From Moniliophthora roreri (Eukaryota > Basidiomycota > Agaricomycetes > Agaricales > Marasmiaceae), in contig LATX02000178.1 of the NCBI GenBank assembly GCA_001466705.2, positions 186,001 to 250,000 on the forward strand: a stretch of 64,000 bases of DNA, written 5' to 3'. Within the stretch, counting starts at the first letter, position 1; each line of letters begins with the position of its first letter. This document shows positions 43,943 through 54,899 of the stretch, piece by piece. A model generated the notes under the pieces. The model did no database searches, had not been told where the DNA came from, and saw only the letters and a list, made by a program, of their open reading frames with translations. A program made the position numbers and the translations under genes.

Positions 43943-46900
43943 ATGGGTCCTTCGGTCAACACCAAACAGCCGGTCCTCCACGACCTCCCTACCCCAGATC
44001 CAGAATCCCCAGTACGGACTAGGAAACCCTACAAATTTTCAACATTATGCGCTACGGTCGAAAATCCTGATCAGAAAGATCAGTATGGCAGCAGCTCAGT
44101 TCCTATCTATCAGACGGCTACTTTCAAGGGTGTATCGGGAGAGTACGACTACTCTAGAAGCGGAAACCCCACGAGAAGTCATCTGGGTAAGTCAAGGTAA
44201 TATACACACATAATAAGCTGCTAAAAAATCCACCTAGAACATCACATCGCCAAGATCTCATCCGCTGGCCATGCATTCGCCGTTTCGTCCGGAATGGCTG
44301 CTTTGGACGTTATCCTCCGTTTGTTGAAACCGGGAGATGAAGTTATTGCAGGAGATGACTTGTATGGGGGCACCAATCGTCTTTTAGCTTACCTACGTGT
44401 CCATGGAGGCGTAACCGTTCATCATGTCGACACCACAGACCCGACATCCATCTTACCCTTCATTCATCCCACCAAGACGGCGATGGTTCTTCTCGAATCT
44501 CCCACCAACCCCCTGTTGAAGATCGCCGACCTTGCTCTCATTAGCAAAGAAGTCAAGGAACGCGCACCGGCAGCGATCGTGGTAGTTGATAACACCATGA
44601 TGAGCCCATACTTGCAAAGGCCTTTGGAACATGGTGCCGACATTGTTTACGACAGCGCAACAAAGTATCTCAGCGGCCACCATGATCTCATGGCAGGCAT
44701 GATCACCTGCAACAGGGATGACCTCGCCAAGGTCCGTATTTGCCTTAGTCTGTTTAGAATTTTCCGCTGAGCAGCTTGTAATAGCAAATGGCTTTCACCA
44801 TCAACTCAGTGGGAAACGCTCTAACGCCATTCGATTGTTTCTTACTCCTCCGAGGAGTTAAGACCCTAGCAATTCGCCTGGATCGCCAACAAGCTACAGC
44901 ATCGCTCGTAGCTACCTACCTTCATTCTCTAGGCTTTAAAGTGAACTACCCGGGTCTTCCAGGACACCCTCGCCGAGAAGTTCATGAGCGCATCGCTGAT
45001 GGAAACGGTGCCGTTCTAAGCTTCGAGACGGGCAGCAAGGAACTCAGCGAAAAAATTGTTGGAGGAACTAGGCTGTGGGGAATCAGTGTAAGCTTTGGCT
45101 GTGTGAATAGCTTGATCAGTATGCCATGTGTGATGTCGTGAGTGGTTCTATCTTGAAACATGCCCTTATACTTCTATTGACTCCCCTGATAGACATGCGT
45201 CAATCGATCCAGCAACTCGAGCTGCTAGAGGATTGCCCGAGGATCTCATTAGACTCTGCGTCGGCATCGAAGATTCTACCGATCTACTCGACGATCTGGA
45301 GCAAGCTCTTTTAGATGCCGGTGCGATTGTTTATAATTCTGTGCAGAATTGCTATGTCCGCGTACAGCCAGAAGAACGTGGTTTGGAGAGCGCCGTCCAA
45401 AAACTAGCTATTGGAAGCAAGCAGGAGTGGTTCGTGAGTGCCCCTGGCAAGGTCATCCTCTTCGGGGAGCATGCCGTTGTGCATGGCGTGGCAAGTGTCC
45501 TTTTCGTCATCTTTTTTTGCCGCTTGCTAATTGTGTTCCTCCGTTCTGCAGACGGCAGTAGCTGCTTCTGTCGATCTGCGTTGCTATGGTCTTACTACGC
45601 CGCGACATGACGGAAAGATATCCGTGCATTTCCATGATATCGCAAACTTCTACCACGAATGGGACATCGATACTCTCCCTTGGGGAATGGTCATCCCGTT
45701 GGCGGTAAACGAAGACCACCCAGAGGTTCTGGATCAACTATTGATCGATTCGTTATATGATGGTCCTCTCAAGGATATTGAGAGCAGTCAAGCTAAGGGT
45801 GCAGCGCTGACCGTCCTCTACCTATACATGAAGCTTACTACAAACCATAAGTGAGTGTTTCTCGTTTGGCTCCAGGATAAAAGGCTGAATCTATGTCTCT
45901 ATAGACCGTCCGTCAACTTCACAGCGCGCTCTACTCTTCCTGTCGGTGCCGGTCTCGGCTCTTCTGCCTCGTTTTCTACTTGCGCAGCCGCAGCTTTCCT
46001 TTTACTCCAGAAGAGAATCAAGATTCCAGAGATGCCACCGCCAACTTCAGCCAGTCATGTCCATGTTTCACATCAAGGGCGACGTGCTATACCACCGGAG
46101 ACGGCGGAGGAAGTCAACAAATGGGCGTTCATTGCGGAGAAGATTTTGCATGGCAATCCTAGTGGCGTGGACAACAGTGTCGCTGTATACGGAGGTGCTT
46201 TGGCGTACACTAGAGCAGGGTTCGGAAGGAAAAGCGGAATGGAGCCTATACAGGGGTGTGTTGCCCTGCATCTCTTTTTTGCATAAACGCTGATATTCCA
46301 TAGGTTCAAATCATTACGATTCCTCCTCACCAACTCGAAAGTTCCACGTGACACAAAAAAACTTGTTGCTGGCGTTGGTCAAAAGAAGATCGATGTGAGT
46401 TTGTCGTTTGTATGTTCTGACTTTTTCTCAAGCTATCTGCAGGAGCCAGAGGTCGTCAACGGTCTTTTAAATTCCATACAATCTATCAGCGACGAAGCAA
46501 GGCGTGCTCTTGCTGATCCGGAGATGAGTCGTGAGGAGCTTCTTTCAGCTCTATCGGTCAGTAGTATCTGCAGCCCCAGTTATTCCTCTGGCTTAATACT
46601 TTCTTAGGCTCTCATCACCGAGAATCACCAACACTTAGTATCCCTGGGAGTCTCTCATCCTGCTTTAGAAGCAATTCGAGACAAGACAGGGTCATCGCCG
46701 TATAGTCTCAGCACCAAGCTTACCGGAGCTGGTGGAGGCGGTTGCGCGGTTACGCTTGTTCCTGACGGTGAGCAACTCGCAGCCCAGGCTACCAGATTGA
46801 CTAACTAAACATTCATTTCAGAGTTCAAAGATGAATTGATGCAAGATCTTCTCGCCGAACTATCGGGAAACAAATTCGATCCATACCTGACATCTGTCGG

Positions 46901-47114
46901 CGGGAGTGGTCTGGGTATCCTTTCACCCCACGAACAGCACAGGATTAAGCGCGACACTCGATCCGCACCTGACGGACAGGTCACACCGCCAAAGACGCCC
47001 CGCAATGAGTCTCCAACCAAGTTTGACGACTCACTCCAGCCCTCGTTCAAGTGGACACCTACATTGGATCTTGCTGAATGGGCACAAGATCTCGGAAGGT
47101 GGCTTTATGTATGA
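43943..47114 (+). CDS. Cystathionine beta-lyase / mevalonate kinase fusion
   Basis: Ten exons (43943-44186, 44238-44731, 44785-45137, 45193-45490, 45552-45850, 45905-46255, 46304-46394, 46443-46556, 46608-46767, 46822-47114) give 898 residues. Residues about 30-409 are a complete Cys/Met-metabolism PLP enzyme: DYSRSGNPTR, SSGMAALDVILRLL, VDNTMMSPYLQRPLEHGADI and the lysine motif SATKYLSGHHD. Residues about 444-898 are a complete GHMP-type mevalonate kinase: SAPGKVILFGEHAVVHG, PVGAGLGSSASFS, HGNPSGVDNSVA and KLTGAGGGGCAV. A 34-residue linker (about 410-443) joins them inside exon 4 with no stop, no splice site needed and no in-frame Met. The lyase converts cystathionine to homocysteine; the kinase phosphorylates mevalonate in the sterol pathway. 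Intron 4 uses GC (GTG|GCAAGT), which keeps the conserved HGVTA. A two-gene origin is inferred. Confidence 0.85.
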
Positions 47115-47491
47115 ATGTTGTTGTGATTGCTTCATTTATCTAGATCGTGTATGAATATCATAGACCAATATACTGGAATGTTGTGAGAGTAAATGACTCT
47201 TGTAACTCTATCGCACATGATGACACAGGGGGTCATTATCTCCGCTCACTACTCTTCCATTTCTGATCTCAACATGCAATGTTCAATATTTCATCAAGTA
47301 CTTAATGAACGATTATGTGAAGAAATGACAGTCTTTCCATTGATTGTTGCTACATAAGATATGCGACCAAAAATTAATACATGCGTCTCTAACTCTAAGT
47401 CATGATTATGGAGTATACAATGGTGCAGATTACCTCGAAACTCATTAAAATCGTATAAATCTAGTTCAAGGCAAAAAAGCAGACGGTGGTT

Positions 47492-48766
47492 TTAATCGCT
47501 GTCGCAGCCTGAGTCCGAATCAAAGCCAAAGTCGTCCGGATCACTAGGACGACTAAGAGTCACAATCCGTGTCCTTTTGATCTCCAAATGAGCAGCACCA
47601 AAGTACCGTATCGTCTCGAAACTCCAACTGGAGTGTTCATCAGATGATGAATCAAGTGTGGGAGATATGCCGGAACTTACTCAAGATTTCCTTTCATCCA
47701 GTGACCACAAGCCTCGGCATAACGAGCTACAGCTTCATCCAAATCAGCTGAGCCATAGGAAGGTAGTGACTCCACAGCGGACAAGTAGCGATCAACCAAA
47801 ACCTGGCAGTAGTCGCCGACATAATCAGAGGCAGTTTGAAGGCTCATCCCCCTGTTTTTCATCAGCACCGTGACTATGTTGTTGCCACCAATGCCCTTTG
47901 CTTGCTCCATGTTGTAAGAATAAACATCCTAAGCCGAAGAACAGCAAATCAATTCCAATACATTTCCAAAAATGAAGGTAGTACGTACATTTGCCCAGCA
48001 TACCATGTCGGCGGCTGCCCAGTACATCTGCTGGAAAGTTGGCTCCTGAACGACATCCTCGGGAAGTCCAATTCCCAAGGCATATTCAAAAAGATCGAAG
48101 CACAACCGAATTGCACTGTTGTCGCGTCGAAGGTCGATGAAAGCGTCGACGTTGAGGACTTCTCCGCGTTCTCGAAGCTCAGCCTCCGTCGAAACAGCGT
48201 TGATGTACTCTTCGCAGTGTCTGAAAAACCGTTCGCACGCGATGGGTCCAGCCTTTTTAAGATATCGTGCTCTGAAGCTATGTGATATAGGGTGAGCGAG
48301 AGCACGGAGAAGGGAAACGAGCTAAACCTTACTCTTTGGTTATCTGGGAGAGCTTGCTTGAGTCGTTGTATTCAGGATCACGTAGAGCATCGAGAAAGAC
48401 CAGGCCAGTTGCTCTGGCATCCTTGCCATTCTGCTCGTCACTGACTTCGTCGACAACGAACAACAAATTAACCTATTAACAAGGCACTCAGAAAGACGTG
48501 ATGATGGTCTATAGAAAGGGAGGGCTTACAAAGTCACAGCACGTTCTAAATTGTTCGTATCCAGCATAAGGATATGTATGGGCAACCAGAAGCTCGTTGC
48601 AACCTTGTACGAAATATGCGCGCTTTCGGTCGGAGAAGACGTCGTAGCTGTTGATCCAAGCCGACGACTCGCCCCGAGCCTCCTCGTAATGAGGATTAGT
48701 GGAACCTTGGAGTGGACAGATAGCAAGGAGATCCGGGAGCAAGAATTGTCTGGGTCTAATCGTCAT
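47492..48766 (-). CDS. Sesquiterpene synthase (microbial class I terpene cyclase)
   Basis: Five exons (48766-48530, 48472-48333, 48277-47989, 47928-47681, 47627-47492) give 349 residues, typical for basidiomycete enzymes. Metal-binding motifs are intact: DEVSD at 87-91 (DExxD), N222-D-V-Y-S-Y-N-M-E230 (NDxxSxxxE) and the R312-Y313 pair (FETIRYFG). FLLPDLLA near the start and [20 protein letters not shown] in the middle are family hallmarks. It should cyclise farnesyl diphosphate with Mg2+; the product cannot be predicted. The gene is convergent with the mevalonate kinase fusion, 377 bp between stop codons. No P450 or transporter of a classic cluster is next to it. Confidence 0.93.
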
Positions 48767-48833
48767 TTTGGTTAAGAGTGGACGGAAAGAAGGCAGATAA
48801 GATGATGATGGGAGAATGTTATGGAGGCGAAGG

Positions 48834-48842
48834 CTTTTTATA
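48834..48842 (-). promoter_or_regulatory. TATA box of the sesquiterpene synthase
   Basis: TATAAAAAG on the minus strand, about 68 bases before the start codon. Confidence 0.5.
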
Positions 48843-50936
48843 AGTACGACGAAGCCCTGAAAGCCATTTGGATTCCACCGTCGCGTCTCATCGTAAAGAA
48901 AATTTACAGATATGCTCAGGGTCCAGCATATCTAGGTTTGGAAGGTCTTGAGAAGCACGGTGATAGATCTGTAGATTCTGAAGACAAACCTGAGGTTACA
49001 CGAGATGGATTCATTTCCGGTGCAAACGTCACTGTCAGAAAAAAACCTGATGGATATTTTAGAATTTACATACATCACCACCAACTCGTTTTCTGTAAAA
49101 GGTCCGCAGCCACATGTTCTTGCCATCCCGTATCCAGGATCCGTCTTCGACTGGCGGAAGACTAGGCGGGTACTGAGTTCATGGAGAAGTTAGACGTGAA
49201 GCTTGAAAGCGGGCTCAGGCATCTTAGGAGGAGTGAATCATCGTTGCCATACGTGGTAATCTAATCTAGTTGCGAGGAGTTCTGAGAATGCTTTAGTCTT
49301 ATTTGGTCCGTTCACATCATCCGGCCATATCTCGTGGGGGCTTGCCAAACTAGCACCTACAACTTCTGAGCGCCCAAAGGAAATCGCTGCGGGAGGATGT
49401 AGTCGACTACTAACGTGCGTGCTAGGTCCCCAATGACCTGAAAGTTTTTTTAGCATTTTTGGATAGCGGAGTTCTTGCTGTCGAGCGCCCTTAGTGATCT
49501 CCATGGCGAAGATCTTTGTTCGAGACCGTATGTAAGCCTGTATAACACAGTAGGAGCAACCAAGGAGCATGCCAAGGCAATGAATTATCCGATTACATAT
49601 CCGTTTGCTAACACGCGACCATTCAAACAATCCGCACACTCCCGTTCACTCCCAATAATCAACCGGCCAGCGATCACAAGTAGTTGAGCCCTCACCGGAC
49701 CGAGGAGTCGAAGAGTCTACCAGGCGTGCCCGCCCAGCATATGTCGACTAGCAAGTCGCCACTGAAGGGCATACCCAGAACTGGAGGGGACAGTTCCTCT
49801 AGGCTCCGAGGGTAACGGCCAGTGTCGGATCTCTGATCCATTAACTCGTTTCCGAGAGCGACCTTTTCGGTGGCGGCACGAGATGGAAAAGTCGGGGAAA
49901 CAGACGTGCCTATTTACCCTCATTGTCGAATCCTCAGCACAAACGCATCTCCAATTTTGGCGCAAGTGTTTTGAATCCCGGGGAAATTTTGTGATGCGAG
50001 ATGCGCAGCCCTATGCTTACTGCCCGCACGGTGAGATGTTACCACAATAAGCCCCGCCCGATATTTGAATCCTTTCTACAGCGTGGCTCTAGGGACGATG
50101 AAATGATACAGTAGCCTTCCATGACTTCCTCCGCTTTCGATATCGACATGCGTCATCTCTCATCTCCGCCTCAAGGCGTGTCAGGGACTGGCGAATGGAG
50201 ATCTCTCCTGAGACATGCCACGTTGTTTCATTTTACCTCTGTAACATGCCGGACAGCCTATGGATAAAGTTTGAGATTTAACTGTGTAATGTGTAAGCGT
50301 CACAAGCCTAGAAAGTATCGTCACCGACTAAAAGTCTCTTCTGAAAGAATACGTCAGAAAGAGTGCTGATACTGAGTCGAGTTAAGAAGAAACACTTGAA
50401 CAGGCAGAGACTCCAGACTCCGATAATCAAAACAAAAGGCAAGAACGATGTGCGGTCACTACTGCTGAGTACTCACTGTAACTCGTTGTCGTGTTTCACT
50501 GACATGATCATCCTTGACTGTTAGGGATGCTTTAAAACGGTGGGTATCTGAAGGGCGACCTGTGGGATCTATGCCGCCAGTAACCCTGGAATACGGGTTC
50601 AGTTCGGGCGAACAACTGATCTCAGGGAATACACTCACCGAGTCAGACTGAACGGGCTCACGTAAACATGACAGGTGATTTGATCTGCAGCAAAGTAAAA
50701 GGGTCGCATACTTGAGGAAACCTGAGGAGAGTTGCAAGTCTTGCGTCGAGTCCGCGGTGAGAAGGTGTAACGAAATAAGGCGCGACAGACTTTGGTAGAG
50801 CTAGTTCTTTTTGTCAAGCTTAAAGATGCTGTGTTCAGCATCTTAAAGATCGTATTCGAAGAACGAATGATTTTTAGTCAGTACTATACAAACGGAAAAG
50901 CCAACTGTCACGAAGCTACCCAGGGCCATACAATAT
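48843..50936. other. Intergenic, about 2.1 kb, no gene recognised
   Basis: A frame at 48821-49165 (plus) and frames near 50459-50841 (minus) have mildly coding-like composition, but no motif, conserved splice pattern or plausible start was found. The rest has no open frame of note. Confidence 0.35.
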
Positions 50937-51958
50937 TTAGAAACATATCCGATAACTGGCATAACGGCCACTTGTTTCACTGGGTCGCGTAATCTTGACC
51001 ACCTGCCCTCTTCGTAGACCGTAATATCGAGCTACCGGGTCAGCTAGCTGTATACGAGGAAGTTGTGTATCCTTCAACCGGCTAGATTAAATACCGTCCA
51101 TGAGTATGAACTAAGGGATGTCGATCGTGAAAGCATACTATTTCGCCAGTAATATTTTCTTGTCCTCCGGTGAAAGGACCTCGTGCCGAGGAACGAGTGT
51201 GTGATGAACGATGTTTACCAGTAGATCGGATTCAGAGAACTCCTCTAAACGGTATTGAGCTGCCATGGCCACGATGACCTGAAGTAGGAGAGGGACATCA
51301 GTATCCCACATCACGGCGTGCAAAGAGGTGAGAATGCAAAGGTACGAAGAGTAAAACCAAAAATACGGGAAGAGATTGAGGGTGGTAGTCAAGAGATTGA
51401 TGATGAAATTGGACAAGGAAGTGGCATGAGATACACACTTTTCTTGCTGACGGTGTCATGTTACCCGGGAAAACAATGATACCTCGCTGGATCCCTTTTT
51501 GCTCCAAGATCTCGAGCATTCTGTTTCAAGGCAATCGCGGGTTAGCAGGAAAGAGCAGAAAACATAACGTCGGAGCGTAACTTGCGCATGGTTTTGACAC
51601 CAACGCTTTTTTCATCCGAGAAAAAAACGAAGATTTGGTCGGAACTGTCTGTCTGAGAATGTGTGTAGAAATTCAGCTGATTTCGACTGCAAAAAGAGAA
51701 CGTTGAGCACACAATATCAGTAGAGACAGTCGAATACCGCACTCGACAACACCCATGCTATTCGCATAAGTCTCCCGAAATGTTTGCAGGTCAATATTTA
51801 TCTCTTCGTCTGCCACCTGAAATCCCTGGAGAAAACGCATTGAGATGGGCGAAAAAGTACGTTTGTTGATTTTGAGTGTTGCTGACTCTGTCCTTGACTA
51901 ATTCGTGAATGGTTCGGTTAACTTTCCAGAGTTTTGCGGTTTCGTCAACGTCGGACAT
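50937..51958 (-). CDS. RPB5: RNA polymerase I/II/III subunit RPB5 (RPABC1)
   Basis: Six exons (51958-51887, 51825-51743, 51686-51582, 51520-51439, 51278-51139, 51081-50937) give 208 residues, the normal size. The jaw-domain N-terminus ([30 protein letters not shown]) is followed by the assembly domain with its strongly conserved end: [20 protein letters not shown], then [20 protein letters not shown] and [20 protein letters not shown]. The subunit is shared by all three nuclear RNA polymerases. The start is fixed by [11 protein letters not shown] and the short distance to the divergent SWD2 gene. Confidence 0.95.
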
Positions 51959-52045
51959 GATGGATGAAGTGATGAGAAAGAAGGGTGGGAACCTTGTCAC
52001 TCAACGTATTCAACTGAACACTGACAGCCGACGGCCATCTCTCCA
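51959..52045. promoter_or_regulatory. 87-bp bidirectional promoter (RPB5/SWD2)
   Basis: Only 87 bp lie between two opposite start codons of genes for transcription machinery. Both 5' leaders and core promoters must overlap or extend into the partner gene. Confidence 0.6.
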
Positions 52046-53423
52046 ATGGCACCTCAACCTGGTGCAAACAATGGCTCCCAATCTCAATTATTGGGTCTCA
52101 ACAACTCTTTAATGGTGCGTGGCACTCCAGAAGTTCTTTACCGTAGCCTTACGCTCTAGCAGACCAAGCTCAAGCCTTCCAGAATTTTCAAAACCTCTGT
52201 GGACAACCCTCCACCCGCACCCGCCCTCCCTGGAAATCGACCGCCCCAGGGACCTCGCCATATTACTGGAATTACCTTTGACGACCGAGGAGATACACTG
52301 GTGACAGCAGCAGAAGATGAAACTTTCCGACTGTATAATTGTAAAACTGGCAAGTGAGTTTCTCTCTATGTTCACCTAACTCATGTTCACCGCTTTCTTT
52401 CATTTGAACAGATATATCAAGACCTTGAAATCCCAAAAATATGGCATAGACCTTCCTCGTTATACCCATAAATCTACAACAATCCTACATGCGTCCACAA
52501 AAGAAGACGACAGCATCAGATACCACTCCCTGCACGACAACAAATATCTGTCATATTTCAAAGGCCACAAGGGTCGCGTCATATCTTTGGAGGTATCTCC
52601 AGTTGACGATGGATTCATGTCCGGGTCTACGGACAAAACGGTCAGACTTTGGGACCTACGGGCACCGGTGTGCCGCGGACTGCTCAATCTACCTGCATCA
52701 CCAGTCGTCGCTTATGACTCTTCTGGCCTTGTGTTCGCTGTAGCGGTCAACTACTACCAACGAATACTCCTATATGACCAGGCGAATTACGACAAAGCGC
52801 CTTTCCTCACCATCACTCTCGACGATCCATCGCTTGCGCTCATATCCTATCCGCCTCGCCCCATATACATCACATCGCTATCGTTCTCATCGAACGGGAA
52901 GTATCTGTTGGTTGGTGCGTCCGGGGATAATCATTATATTCTCGACGCCTTCGGAGGTCACCTACTCGCCAAGCTTGAAGGGCATATAGGCCTTGAGAGG
53001 CGTTCGATGACGGCACCGCAGACCATTGAACCATCAAAAGGGTGTAGTGGGGAAGAGGTATCATGGACTCCAGATAGCAAGTATATCGTTGGGGGCAGTC
53101 TGGATGGCAAGGTAATAGTCTGGGATGTTCAGAATTTACCTGCACCGCCGTCAGATGACGCTCCTCCAAAGCCTGTTGGAAAGGGGCCTCCAAAGATTTC
53201 TCCTCTAGTCAAATTGGATGGACATCCTGGCCCCTCGAGATGTGTCAAGTTCAATCCGAGGTTGGCTATGATGGCTACCGCCGGCTCTGAGCTGGTATGT
53301 CCTCAGTACTTGGTTAGGATTTTTAATGACATATCTATCTAGGCATTCTGGCTACCCGACACATCCGCGGACGTTGATGAAATTGCGCGGGACATGTTGA
53401 AGAAGAAGGCGCCTTCCGTATAG
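52046..53423 (+). CDS. SWD2: WD40 protein SWD2 (WDR82), COMPASS / CPF subunit
   Basis: Four exons (52046-52114, 52160-52353, 52412-53294, 53343-53423) give 408 residues. After a Gln/Asn/Pro-rich leader the WD40 repeats begin: RHITGITFDDRGDTLVTAAE, then KYGIDLPRYTHKSTTILHAS, FKGHKGRVISLEVSPVDDGF, STDKTVRLWDLRAP and further to DGKVIVWDV. The pattern KYG.D...FTH....ILHAS is diagnostic for Swd2/WDR82. The protein joins the Set1 histone H3K4 methyltransferase complex and the cleavage/polyadenylation factor. It ends DEIARDMLKKKAPSV. Divergent from RPB5. Confidence 0.92.
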
Positions 53424-54899
53424 ATTCTTCCAAATCGGTCTCGTTCTCGGGTCTGCTCTTATTGCATTGGTACATGTACATGAACGCGCTGTAATGTTAT
53501 CCAACCCTTGATCTGGCCAATTCAGGCAGCCACTGCGTATCATTAAGAGTTTCGGGAAATTTCCTTTACGTGCTTGAATGAAAAAAAAAAATCGGAAGAT
53601 CTGCTTTTTTTCTCTCTCTGCGAGGCACAAGGCGCGGCCTATCTCGTACTGAAGATCAGATCTAGCAGCTCCGACCAGCTTGGTTTCCATCATTCGGTTT
53701 CTCACCGAACGCGTGTTATACATCCGTTCACATATTCAGGTATGATGGAAAGAAATGTATTGAGATCTCATGTATATCGGTGCCATCGGAGGAACCCTCT
53801 TGAACATGGATGTTCAATGTGAAGGCGTGTGTCCGAATACCAAGTATGCAAGTGTCTGAGTCTGCCGCCGCCAGCTCGCGTTCCCTGTTGATGGTAGTAC
53901 ATATGACAGATATGATATGTTGCAGCGCAGACAGACGTTCGCAAGCTTTAGTCATTACGTTCAGTACTCGCGGAAATATTATTCGGAAGAGAGCGTTGTG
54001 GAAAAAGAAGGTTGAATGTTCTTCCTCCCAACAGCCGAGAACATACCCACAGATCTGGGGAAGAAAGGCCGAAAACAGACAGGCATCGAAGAGAGATCGA
54101 AATCTCCAAGGCGCGGCGTTGCAACGGCTTGAGTTCGGCGTCCCTGCGAAAAACTCTACATCGGAGTCGCCTGGGCACGGCTACTGCTACTAAGCACCAT
54201 TGAATAATCGCAGAGAAGGGCCTGCCATCTACGCAAATATATGCATCTCTACGTACAGTGATTTCGTGAAGAGTTATAGTGAACCAAGCATGTACACCAG
54301 CAGACATACATAGATATCGATGTAAATGCTACAATAGAGCTCACAAGTGATTACATGTACGACCAACAGAGAACACTGACTCAGCTCTTATTGGTGAGAT
54401 GCACCCGGAATATGACGAGATAGTGAGCCTCGGGGAGCAAGAGAACGGAGCTGAAAGATATCAATATAGCACAGAGGAGAGGGTAAAGGGCGGTGTCATG
54501 CCCTTTGGGAGTGAGCTTACCCCCTTTGTTGCAACTAACATCCGGACCGATATTATACTCGAGTCTGAGCGGGATGTTGAAATCTCTTGTTCGAGGGCGC
54601 ATGAGGCCGGCGAGAATGTTCAAGGTCTGAAACTCTGAAAGATGATGCGAACCGTGACATAGGGCTTGACAATGACATTGCCGCGACAGCTTCCTTAATC
54701 GTGGACAAGTGAGTATTTGAATGCCTGGGCTTTGTGTCTGGAGACTTGGACGGGAGAAGAGATGGAAGGGGAGGCAAGACAGCCCTGGTCCGATGTACCT
54801 TTACGACAGTGATTCCTCTGAAACATTTCACCGAAAGTGTGTGAAATCAAAGTTGCCCATCCCGTTGCACCGCAACCGACTCCAAAGATTTTGTCAGGT
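53424..54899. other. Intergenic, no gene recognised
   Basis: Frames up to about 127 codons occur but lack motifs, splice support or plausible starts. A run of nine or more A follows at 53580. Confidence 0.35.

Noticed and set aside
45349..45561. Separate start for mevalonate kinase at an internal ATG (about 45354)
   Set aside because: That ATG is out of frame with the kinase and stops within about 20 codons. No in-frame Met exists before the kinase motif.
48821..49165. 114-codon frame [14 protein letters not shown]..
   Set aside because: It overlaps the promoter and TATA box of the sesquiterpene synthase, has no recognisable domain, and breaks off in a low-complexity frame.
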